Origin: an uncultured Bacillota bacterium
GTDB lineage: Bacteria; Bacillota_I; Bacilli_A; RF39; UBA660
Assembly (NCBI GenBank): GCA_946617625.1
Contig: CAMOKF010000005.1
Location: 1 to 53,981 of the forward strand
Reading direction: 5' to 3'
Length of the DNA: 53,981 nucleotides
The notes below the pieces were generated by a model. That model ran no database searches and was not told the DNA's origin. It saw only the letters and a program-made list of their open reading frames with translations. Both the position numbers and the translations under genes were made by a program. Below, one piece after another: positions 46,331 to 53,981 of the stretch (position 1 is the first letter of the stretch; each line of letters starts with the position of its first letter).

Positions 46331-47458
46331 ATGAAATTAACAATTAAGAAAGAACTATTACTAGATGCTTTAAATAAAGTTTCTAAAGCAATATCAACTA
46401 AAAATTTAATACCAGTATTATCTGGAATTAAATTTGATTTAAAAAAGAAAAAATTAACTTTAACTGCAAGTGATAATGATATTACTATTCAAACAACTAT
46501 TGAATCAGACAATGAAGAAGATTTTAATGTTGAAAATGAAGGTAGTATTATTATTCAAGGTAAATATATATTAGATATAGTAAGAAAACTTCCTGATAAT
46601 TATATAAATATTGAAGTTATTGATGAGTTAAAAATACTTATATATACAGATAATAGTGAATTTAACTTAAATGGTATTAGTGAAAGTGAATATCCTAATA
46701 TAGGTTTAGAAGAGAGTAAGAAAAAAGTTATTATTAAAGCTGGTGCTTTTAAGAATATTGTTAATCAAACTGCTTTTGCTACATCTAATGAAGAAAGTAA
46801 GCCAGTTTTAACAGGTATCAATTTTAATATAGTTGGTGATGTTTTGGAATGTAATTCAACTGATTCTTATAGATTAGCTAGAAAGGTTGTTAAATTAGAT
46901 AAACCTAGTGAAGATAATTATAATATTGTAATACCTAGCCATAATATAATTGAATTTTCTAGAATATTAAATGATGATGATGAAGATATAGAATTACATA
47001 TATTTAGTAATAAAATATTATTTAAAGCTGGTAATTTGAAATTTGAATCTAGATTAATAAATGGAACTTATCCTAACACTTCAAATTTATTACCTGATGA
47101 TTCTTATTTAGTTATAACAACTTCTTTAAATGCTTTTTATGATGTTATAGATAGAGTTAGTATACTAACAAGTGATAAGGAAAAAAATATTGTTACTTTA
47201 GAAACTTCTGGTGATACATTAATTCTTAGAAGTAGCTCAGCAGAAATAGGTAGAGTAGAGGAAAAGATGCCAATTACTAAAAATAACAATGAAGATATAA
47301 AAATATCATTTAGTGCAAAATATATGATGGAAGCATTAAAAAGTTTTTCAACAGAAACTGTGAATATTCATTTTGTAGGAGAAGTAAAACCTATTTTAAT
47401 TAAGTCTACAGAAGATGAAACACTTACTCAATTAGTTTTACCTATAAGAACTTATTAA
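46331..47458 (+). CDS. dnaN: DNA polymerase III beta sliding clamp
   Basis: MKLTIKKELLLDALNKVSKAISTKNLIPVLSGIKF...DSYRLARKVV...VEEKMPITK...KPILIKS...QLVLPIRTY. Confidence 0.97.
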   Translation: MKLTIKKELLLDALNKVSKAISTKNLIPVLSGIKFDLKKKKLTLTASDNDITIQTTIESDNEEDFNVENEGSIIIQGKYILDIVRKLPDNYINIEVIDELKILIYTDNSEFNLNGISESEYPNIGLEESKKKVIIKAGAFKNIVNQTAFATSNEESKPVLTGINFNIVGDVLECNSTDSYRLARKVVKLDKPSEDNYNIVIPSHNIIEFSRILNDDDEDIELHIFSNKILFKAGNLKFESRLINGTYPNTSNLLPDDSYLVITTSLNAFYDVIDRVSILTSDKEKNIVTLETSGDTLILRSSSAEIGRVEEKMPITKNNNEDIKISFSAKYMMEALKSFSTETVNIHFVGEVKPILIKSTEDETLTQLVLPIRTY

Positions 47459-47462
47459 AATT

Positions 47463-47492
47463 ATCCCCAATTTTTGGGGATTTTTTATTTTT
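47463..47492 (+). terminator. Intrinsic terminator of dnaN
   Basis: ATCCCCAA-ttt-TTGGGGAT followed by T-run. Confidence 0.85.
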
Positions 47493-47500
47493 ATTATTTT

Positions 47501-47530
47501 TTCGACAAATTTCAACAAATTTCGACAATT
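47501..47530. promoter_or_regulatory. Three tandem 10-bp repeats matching Spo0A boxes upstream of comK-like gene
   Basis: TTCGACAAAT TTCAACAAAT TTCGACAATT; reverse complement carries TGTCGAA / TGTTGAA / TGTCGAA (0A-box consensus TGNCGAA), exact 10-bp period. Confidence 0.65.
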
Positions 47531-47535
47531 ATAAT
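47530..47535 (+). promoter_or_regulatory. Candidate -10 element (TATAAT) of the comK-like gene
   Basis: TATAAT embedded in 14-bp palindrome ACAATTATAATTGT (47525-47538). Confidence 0.5.
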
Positions 47536-47584
47536 TGTTATCCTTTTTTTGAGAACTTTAAAAGTTCTTGGTTAGGGGGATTTT

Positions 47585-48037
47585 ATGAAATATGAAATAA
47601 GTAATGGAACTTTAGCAATTTTACCAAATAATGAAGGTGATAGTTTAGTATATGAAGATAATGAAAGATATATAGTAAATCAAAGCCCTTATGAAATAAT
47701 GGAATCTAGCTGTTTATATTTTGGGAGTAGTTATAGTGGAAGAAAAGAAGGTGCTAAAGATATTTTAGGAGCTGAATATAAGGTTCCTATAATAATAGAT
47801 GACTCCGATAATATTATAGTATTCCCAACAACTTCTCCTTTATCACAAGATTGTATTTGGATTTCTTTAAAACATGTTAAAAAATATGAAAAAGTGGATG
47901 CATATACAACTAAAGTTTATTTTGATAATGGTAAAGAAATATTAGTTCCTAATAGTTATAGAAGTATTGAAAATCAGATTTCAAGAGCTTCTAGGCTTGA
48001 TTATGTCATGCGTAATAGAAAAAGTAACAAAAAATAG
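47585..48037 (+). CDS. comK: ComK-family competence transcription factor
   Basis: YEISNGTLAILPNNEGDSLVYE..., SSCLYFGSSYSGRKEGAKDILGAEYKVPIIIDDSDNIIVFPTTSPLSQDCIWISLKHVKKYE...VYFDNGKEILVPNSYRSIENQISRASRL, aligning along recalled B. subtilis ComK (FGSSYAGRKAGT...PPIMVDPSNQIFLFPTLSS...CGWISHVHVK...TFSNGKTMELPISYNSFENQVYRTAWL). Confidence 0.92.
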   Translation: MKYEISNGTLAILPNNEGDSLVYEDNERYIVNQSPYEIMESSCLYFGSSYSGRKEGAKDILGAEYKVPIIIDDSDNIIVFPTTSPLSQDCIWISLKHVKKYEKVDAYTTKVYFDNGKEILVPNSYRSIENQISRASRLDYVMRNRKSNKK

Positions 48038-48056
48038 CTTAAAAAGCTATTTTTTA
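48029..48056 (+). terminator. Intrinsic terminator of comK-like gene
   Basis: AAAATAGCTT-aaa-AAGCTATTTT followed by T-run. Confidence 0.75.
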
Positions 48057-48154
48057 ATGCTTTTAAAGCCTATTTATGGTATAATAGGTCTTGTATGTAT
48101 AGGAATACTTGTTTAGGGGATAGGTGATTATATGTTTCTTTTTAACGGGTATAA

Positions 48155-49270
48155 ATGAGAATAACCAAAATTAATTTAAGTAATTTTAGAAATTATCTCA
48201 ATATAAATATTAAATTAAATGATAAGATGAATATTTTTGTTGGAGATAATGCTCAGGGAAAGACGAATATACTTGAATCTATAGTTATTTTAGCTTTAAC
48301 TAAATCTCATCGTGTTATTAACAATCCTAATATTATTATGTTTGGAAAAAATAACTGTAAGTTGGAATGTAGTGTAAAAAAAGATAAATTAATTTCTAAA
48401 TTAGAAGTTTTATTATCTGATAATGATATGAAAAAATTATTTATTAATAAGAGTCAAATAAGAAAAGTTTCAGATTACATTTCATATTTAAATGTTATTG
48501 TTTTTTCTCCTGATGATTTGGAAATTGTAAAAGGATCACCTAACGTTCGTAGAAACCTTTTGAATATAGAACTATCACAAATATCAAAAGTATATCTTAA
48601 TACATATAACGAATTTAATAAAATTTTAAAAACAAGAAATGAATATTTAAAAATTCTATACAATAATGGTATATCTGATAAAAGTTATTTAGATGTTATT
48701 ACAGAAAAACTTATCGAAAAAAGTATTGTTATATATCAAAAAAGAAAAGAATTTATAGATATGATTAATGAAAATATCAATAATTATTTTAAATATATTA
48801 CTGGTGAAGATAATTTAAAAATTGAATATATAAATAATATTGATATTAATGATTATACTGTTGAAGAAATTAAGACTAAATATTCTGAAAAGTTGAAAAA
48901 AAATTATAATAGAGAAATTCAAAATGGTATGACTTTATATGGACCTCATCGTGATGATTTTATTTTTAAGTATAAGGATACAGATTTAAAAATATACGGT
49001 TCTCAAGGTCAACAAAAATTATCAATATTATGTTTAAAACTATCGGAAGTTCCAATTTTCAAGAAAGTTACTAATTATTATCCCGTTTTGTTATTAGATG
49101 ATATTTTTAGTGAGTTAGACTTGAAAAAAAGAAATAAATTATTGAAATTGATTAATGAATTTAATATTCAAAGTATTGTTACTACTACAGATTTAAAAAA
49201 TATTAACAAAAAAAGTATTGAAGATGCTTTCGTTTATGAAGTTAAAAATGCAAATATTATTAGAAAGTAG
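48155..49270 (+). CDS. recF: DNA replication and repair protein RecF
   Basis: [96 protein letters not shown]. Confidence 0.97.
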   Translation: MRITKINLSNFRNYLNINIKLNDKMNIFVGDNAQGKTNILESIVILALTKSHRVINNPNIIMFGKNNCKLECSVKKDKLISKLEVLLSDNDMKKLFINKSQIRKVSDYISYLNVIVFSPDDLEIVKGSPNVRRNLLNIELSQISKVYLNTYNEFNKILKTRNEYLKILYNNGISDKSYLDVITEKLIEKSIVIYQKRKEFIDMINENINNYFKYITGEDNLKIEYINNIDINDYTVEEIKTKYSEKLKKNYNREIQNGMTLYGPHRDDFIFKYKDTDLKIYGSQGQQKLSILCLKLSEVPIFKKVTNYYPVLLLDDIFSELDLKKRNKLLKLINEFNIQSIVTTTDLKNINKKSIEDAFVYEVKNANIIRK

Positions 49271-49278
49271 GGAAGTTT

Positions 49279-51243
49279 ATGAAAGAAGAAAAAGTAGAAA
49301 AAGAATATGATGCCTCTTCTATTCAGGTTTTAGAGGGATTAGAAGCAGTTAGAAAACGTCCTGGTATGTATATTGGTTCAACTGAATCTCGTGGTTTGCA
49401 TCATCTAGTTTGGGAAATTGTAGATAATGCAATTGATGAGGCACTAGCTGGTTATTGTAAACATATAGAGGTTATAGTTGGTAAAGATAATAGTATTACT
49501 GTTAAAGATGATGGTAGAGGAATACCTGTTGATATTCACCCTAAAACTGGTAAAAGTACAGTAGAAACTGTATATACAGTGTTACATGCTGGTGGAAAAT
49601 TTGGTGGAGGAGGATATAAGGTATCCGGTGGTCTTCACGGAGTTGGTGCATCAGTTGTAAATGCTTTAAGTGATTGGTTAGAAGTTAGAGTATATAAAAA
49701 CGGAAATGTTTATTATCAAAGATTTAGTAAGGGTGGAAAACCAGAAGATCAATTAAAAATAATTGATAAGTGTGATGAAAAAAGAACTGGAACTACTGTA
49801 CATTTTTTACCTGATGATGAAATTTTTACAGAAACAACAGTATATGATTATGACATATTAAAAACTAGATTAAGAGAACTTGCTTTTTTAAATAAAGGTT
49901 TACGCATTACTTTATATGATGAAAGAGAAGAAGATAAAAAAGATAGTTTTTATTATGAAGGTGGAATTATTGAATACATTCAAATGTTGAATTCTACTAA
50001 AAAACCAATTCATGATAGTGTCATATATGTTGAAGATCATAGAGAAGCTAAAGTAGGAAAAGGCGAAGGGGAAGTTACTTATGATATAGAGTTAGAGGTA
50101 GCTTTACAATATAATGAAACTTATAATTCAAGTATTTATTCATTTGTTAATAATATTATTACTCCAGAGGGTGGAACTCATGAAGATGGAGTTAGAAATG
50201 CATTAACAAGAATTCTTAATAATTATGCAAGAAATAATAATATACTAAAAGAAAAGGACGACAATTTATCAAGTGATGATGTTAAAGAAGGACTATCAAT
50301 GATTATTTCTATTAAACATCCAAATCCTCAATTTGAAGGTCAAACTAAGACAAAACTTGGTAATGCTGAAGCAAGAAAAGTAGCAAATGATATATTCTCT
50401 GAAGCATTTGAAAGATTTTTAATGGAGAATCCTGATCAAGCAAGAATAATTGTTGATAAAGCAATGACTGCAAGTAGAGCAAGAGTAGCTGCTAAAAGAG
50501 CTAGGGAATTAACAAGAAGAAAAGGTGACTTAGATGTTACAAATTTCTATGGAAAACTATCTGATTGTAAGAGTAAAGATGCAAGTGAATGTGAAATATT
50601 CTTAGTCGAGGGAGATTCTGCCGGTGGTTCTGCTATTAAAGGTAGAAATTCAATGACTCAAGCTATTCTTCCATTAAGAGGTAAAATATTAAATGTTGAA
50701 AAGGCTAGATTAGATAGAGCTTTAAATAACGAAGAAATAAGAACTATAATTACAGCTTTTGGAACTGGTATTGGTGAAGAATTTGATTTGTCTAAACTTA
50801 GATATCATAAAATTATTATCATGACAGATGCTGATGTTGATGGTAGTCATATTCGTGTATTACTATTAACTTTATTTTATAGATTCTTTAGACCTATTGT
50901 TGAAGCAGGTCATGTATATGCTGCTCAGCCACCTCTTTTCTGTATTAAGCATGGTAAAGTTATTAAATATGTTTTAAATGAAGAAGAAAGAGATGAATAT
51001 CTAGCAACATTATCTCCTAATACGAAATATGATATAGCTCGTATGAAAGGGTTAGGAGAAATGGATGCAGAAGAATTAAATGAGACAACTATGGATATTA
51101 ATAAAAGAATTTTAAGACAAATAACTGTGGAAGATGCACAAGCTGCAGATGAAGTTTTTAATAAATTAATGGGTGAAGAAGTAGAACCTAGAAGAGAATT
51201 TATTGAAACTAATGCAACTTATGTTGAAAACTTAGATATATAG
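49279..51243 (+). CDS. gyrB: DNA gyrase subunit B
   Basis: [77 protein letters not shown]. Confidence 0.98.
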   Translation: MKEEKVEKEYDASSIQVLEGLEAVRKRPGMYIGSTESRGLHHLVWEIVDNAIDEALAGYCKHIEVIVGKDNSITVKDDGRGIPVDIHPKTGKSTVETVYTVLHAGGKFGGGGYKVSGGLHGVGASVVNALSDWLEVRVYKNGNVYYQRFSKGGKPEDQLKIIDKCDEKRTGTTVHFLPDDEIFTETTVYDYDILKTRLRELAFLNKGLRITLYDEREEDKKDSFYYEGGIIEYIQMLNSTKKPIHDSVIYVEDHREAKVGKGEGEVTYDIELEVALQYNETYNSSIYSFVNNIITPEGGTHEDGVRNALTRILNNYARNNNILKEKDDNLSSDDVKEGLSMIISIKHPNPQFEGQTKTKLGNAEARKVANDIFSEAFERFLMENPDQARIIVDKAMTASRARVAAKRARELTRRKGDLDVTNFYGKLSDCKSKDASECEIFLVEGDSAGGSAIKGRNSMTQAILPLRGKILNVEKARLDRALNNEEIRTIITAFGTGIGEEFDLSKLRYHKIIIMTDADVDGSHIRVLLLTLFYRFFRPIVEAGHVYAAQPPLFCIKHGKVIKYVLNEEERDEYLATLSPNTKYDIARMKGLGEMDAEELNETTMDINKRILRQITVEDAQAADEVFNKLMGEEVEPRREFIETNATYVENLDI

Positions 51244-51254
51244 GAGGGTAAGGT

Positions 51255-53750
51255 ATGGATCGTTTAGAAAAGAATAATATTGTAAAAGAAGTAGAAGACT
51301 CATTTCTAGAGTATTCAATGAGTGTTATAGTTGCTCGTGCTTTACCTGATTTAAGAGATGGTTTAAAGCCAGTACACAGAAGAATTTTATATTCAATGTA
51401 TTCTTCAGGATATACTCCTGATAAGCCTCATAAAAAGAGTGCAAGAATTGTTGGAGATGTTATGGGTAAATTTCACCCACATGGAGATTCTTCAATTTAT
51501 GAAGCAATGGTAAGAATGGCACAAGACTTTTCTTATCGTTATATGCTAGTTGATGGTCATGGAAATTTTGGAAATATAGAGGGTTATGGTGCAGCAGCAA
51601 TGCGTTATACAGAGTCTAGATTATCTAAAATTTCTCTAGAATTATTACGAAATATTAATAAGGAAACGGTTGATTTTACTCCTAACTTTGACGAGAGTGA
51701 GAGAGAACCTGCTGTTTTACCTTCTAGATTTCCTAATATTTTAGTTAACGGTACTACAGGTATTGCTGTTGGTATGGCTACGAATATTCCTCCTCATAAC
51801 TTAAGTGAAGTTATTGATGGATGTGTTGCATATATAGATAATCCTGAAATAGAGTTAGATGAAATGATGCAATATATTAAAGGACCTGATTTTCCTACAG
51901 GAGCTATTATTTTGGGTAATAGTGGAATAAGACAGGCTTATGAAACTGGTAGAGGAACTATTACTATACGTAGTAAAGCTACTATTGAGGAAGAAAATGG
52001 TAAACAATATATAATTATTGATGAAGTACCTTATGGTGTTAATACTTTGGACTTAAAAAATAAAGTAGCAGAGTTGGTTCATAATAAAACAATTGAAGGT
52101 ATTTCTGATTATCATTCTGATTTAAAGGATGGTATTAAGATTACTATAACTTTAAAAAGAGATGCAAATGCTCAAGTTATTTTAAATCAATTATATAAAC
52201 ACACAGATTTTCAAAAAACTTATGGAATTATATTTTTAATGTTAGATCAAGGGGTTCCTAAAACTTTAGGTTTAATTGATATTATAAGAAAATACATTGA
52301 GTTTCAAAAAGAAATTATTATTCGTAGAACAAAATTTGATTTAAATAAATGTGAAGAGAGAGTTCATATTTTAGAGGGATTAAAAATTGCTTTGGATAAT
52401 ATTGATGCTGTTATAGCATTAATTAGAGCAGCTAATTCAGATGACGAAGCAAGAGATGGTTTGATGAATAATTTCAAGTTAACTGAAATTCAAGCTAATG
52501 CTATTCTTGAAATGAAATTGCGTAGATTAACTGGATTAGAAAGAGAAAAGATTGAAAACGAATTAAATGATTTATTAGTTCAAATAGCAGATTTAAAGGC
52601 TATTTTAGCTAGTGATGAGCGTATTTTAGGAGTAATTAAAGAGGAATTACTAGATATTAAAGAACGTTACGGAGATGAGCGTAAAACACATATTGATATG
52701 ACAGCAATAGATTATATTGAAGATGAATCATTAATTCCAAATGAAGATGTTATATTGACATTAACTAAAAATGGTTATATTAAACGTTTGAGAAGAGATA
52801 CTTATAAAACTCAAAATCGTGGTGGAGTTGGAATTAAGGGTATGACAACTAATGAAGAGGATATAGTTGATCATATGATATCTTTAAAGACTCATGATTT
52901 TGTATTCTTCTTCTCAAATAAAGGTAAGTTATATAGAATTAAAGGATATGAAATACCAGAATTTTCTAGAACTTCTAAAGGTTTACCAATTATTAATTTA
53001 TTACCACTAGAAAAAGATGAGAACATTAGTTCGATATTAAATATTAATTATGATGAAGAAGTTAAATATTTAGTATTTGTTACTAAGAATGGTTTAGTTA
53101 AGAGAACTGAAGTAAATGAATTCGAATCTATTAGAAAGAGTGGAAAGATAGCTATTAGCTTGAAAGATGATGACGAACTAATTAGTGTAAACAAGACATG
53201 TGGAAAAAGTTTAATCGTTATTGGTGCTAAAAACGGAAAGATGGCTAGATTCGATGAAAATGAAGTTAGAGTGATGGGTAGATCTGCAGCTGGCGTTAAA
53301 GGTATGGATTTAGATGGAAGTACAGTTGTTAGTGCTGATGTTGTTACAGAAGATGATAATATTCTTATTGTTACAGAGAGTGGTTTTGGTAAAATTTCAC
53401 CTGTAAGTGAATATCGTTTAACTCATAGAGGTAGTAAAGGTGTAAAAGCCTATAATATTACTGAAAAGAATGGTTTAATGGCTGATTTAGAAAGAGTTGA
53501 AAATATAGATAATTATGATTTAATGTTGATAACTGATAGTGGTGTTGTTATGAAAATGCCTTTAAATCAGGTTTCAGTGTTAAAAAGAGCAACTCAAGGA
53601 TTAAGACTTATCAATTTAAAAGATGAACAAATAGTATCTTCCGTTGCTATTGTAGAAAAAGAGGAAGAGAACGGTTCTGAATCTGAAGTAACAGAAGTTG
53701 TTCAAATAATTTCTGAAGATAGTAATAGTGAAAAAAGTGATGCGCAATAA
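51255..53750 (+). CDS. gyrA: DNA gyrase subunit A
   Basis: [58 protein letters not shown]-terminal beta-pinwheel repeats; adjacent to gyrB. Confidence 0.97.
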   Translation: MDRLEKNNIVKEVEDSFLEYSMSVIVARALPDLRDGLKPVHRRILYSMYSSGYTPDKPHKKSARIVGDVMGKFHPHGDSSIYEAMVRMAQDFSYRYMLVDGHGNFGNIEGYGAAAMRYTESRLSKISLELLRNINKETVDFTPNFDESEREPAVLPSRFPNILVNGTTGIAVGMATNIPPHNLSEVIDGCVAYIDNPEIELDEMMQYIKGPDFPTGAIILGNSGIRQAYETGRGTITIRSKATIEEENGKQYIIIDEVPYGVNTLDLKNKVAELVHNKTIEGISDYHSDLKDGIKITITLKRDANAQVILNQLYKHTDFQKTYGIIFLMLDQGVPKTLGLIDIIRKYIEFQKEIIIRRTKFDLNKCEERVHILEGLKIALDNIDAVIALIRAANSDDEARDGLMNNFKLTEIQANAILEMKLRRLTGLEREKIENELNDLLVQIADLKAILASDERILGVIKEELLDIKERYGDERKTHIDMTAIDYIEDESLIPNEDVILTLTKNGYIKRLRRDTYKTQNRGGVGIKGMTTNEEDIVDHMISLKTHDFVFFFSNKGKLYRIKGYEIPEFSRTSKGLPIINLLPLEKDENISSILNINYDEEVKYLVFVTKNGLVKRTEVNEFESIRKSGKIAISLKDDDELISVNKTCGKSLIVIGAKNGKMARFDENEVRVMGRSAAGVKGMDLDGSTVVSADVVTEDDNILIVTESGFGKISPVSEYRLTHRGSKGVKAYNITEKNGLMADLERVENIDNYDLMLITDSGVVMKMPLNQVSVLKRATQGLRLINLKDEQIVSSVAIVEKEEENGSESEVTEVVQIISEDSNSEKSDAQ

Positions 53751-53766
53751 TTGCATCACTTTTTTT
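53731..53766 (+). terminator. Intrinsic terminator of gyrA overlapping its stop codon
   Basis: aaaaaagtgatgc-gcaataatt-gcatcacttttttt. Confidence 0.8.
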
Positions 53767-53776
53767 ATCAAAATAT

Positions 53777-53801
53777 GTACGCATAGAGCGTACTGTTTTT
53801 T
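53777..53801. terminator. Hairpin with T-run, first of a GTACGC pair
   Basis: GTACGC-ataga-GCGTAC followed by TGTTTTTTT. Confidence 0.5.
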
Positions 53802-53813
53802 TCAAAAAAAGTA

Positions 53814-53837
53814 GTACGCAATCAACGTACAATTTTT
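53814..53837. terminator. Hairpin with T-run, second of a GTACGC pair
   Basis: GTACG-caatcaa-CGTAC followed by AATTTTT. Confidence 0.45.
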
Positions 53838-53956
53838 ATAAATATTTTTTTAAATTTTGTATTTTATTCAATTTTTTATTATCAAAAGAACTACATTTAA
53901 TTACAAACTATTATATTTGTATTTTTTTATCCACAATAGTTTATTTTATTAAGGTC

Positions 53957-53980
53957 AAATTATTTCCCGGGAAATAATTT
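53957..53980. promoter_or_regulatory. Noc-binding-site-like palindrome
   Basis: AAATTATTTCCCGGGAAATAATTT, perfect 24-bp palindrome containing the known B. subtilis Noc site core ATTTCCCGGGAAAT. Confidence 0.8.
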
Positions 53981-53981
53981 T

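Noticed and set aside
48475-48663. Minus-strand ORF of 62 aa within recF
   Set aside because: Antisense to a conserved RecF region; no SD.
53647-53832. Minus-strand 61-aa ORF at the end of gyrA
   Set aside because: Runs through the gyrA terminator and hairpins; cysteine/leucine-rich mirror, not credible as a gene.
1-53981. Defence islands, prophage, integrases, tRNA or rRNA genes
   Set aside because: Scanned translations and intergenic regions; nothing recognisable. Intergenic space is short and largely explained by terminators, promoters and oriC.

Overview
This is a low-GC Bacillota-type chromosomal window centred on the replication origin. The core order is rpmH / oriC / dnaA / dnaN / comK-like / recF / gyrB / gyrA on the + strand, and rpmH-rnpA-yidC-jag-mnmE-mnmG-rsmG-noc-parA-parB running outward on the - strand. 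Almost every gene is co-directional with replication away from dnaA. The rest of the left arm is mostly housekeeping: secA (cut by the window edge), hpf, tagO/mraY-like, mreB/mbl, rpiB, rpmE, murA, fbaA, prmC, prfA, rpoE, argS, a class A PBP, pta, ung, rlmH, walJ, dnaB, rplI, rpsR-ssb-rpsF and ychF. It also carries two forespore-signalling genes, spoIIQ and spoIIR, so the organism probably derives from a spore former. The most interesting observations are: (1) a ComK-family competence regulator in the dnaN-recF slot, preceded by three exactly 10-bp-spaced TTC(G/A)ACA repeats that match Spo0A boxes, beside a TATAAT -10 element; (2) a Noc-type ParB paralogue with a long acidic linker and no N-terminal amphipathic helix, plus a 24-bp palindrome after gyrA with the known Noc-site core ATTTCCCGGGAAAT; (3) recurring TCCACA-N5-TGTGGA inverted repeats made of DnaA-box-like arms inside rpiB and prmC and in one intergenic terminator; (4) a stand-alone DHH/DHHA1 phosphodiesterase in the usual gdpP position; (5) a sigma-F-like promoter in front of a SpoIIQ whose first LytM metal ligand is lost. 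No tRNA, rRNA, CRISPR array or transposase was seen. All family calls come from reading the translations and recalled family motifs; no database search was run.
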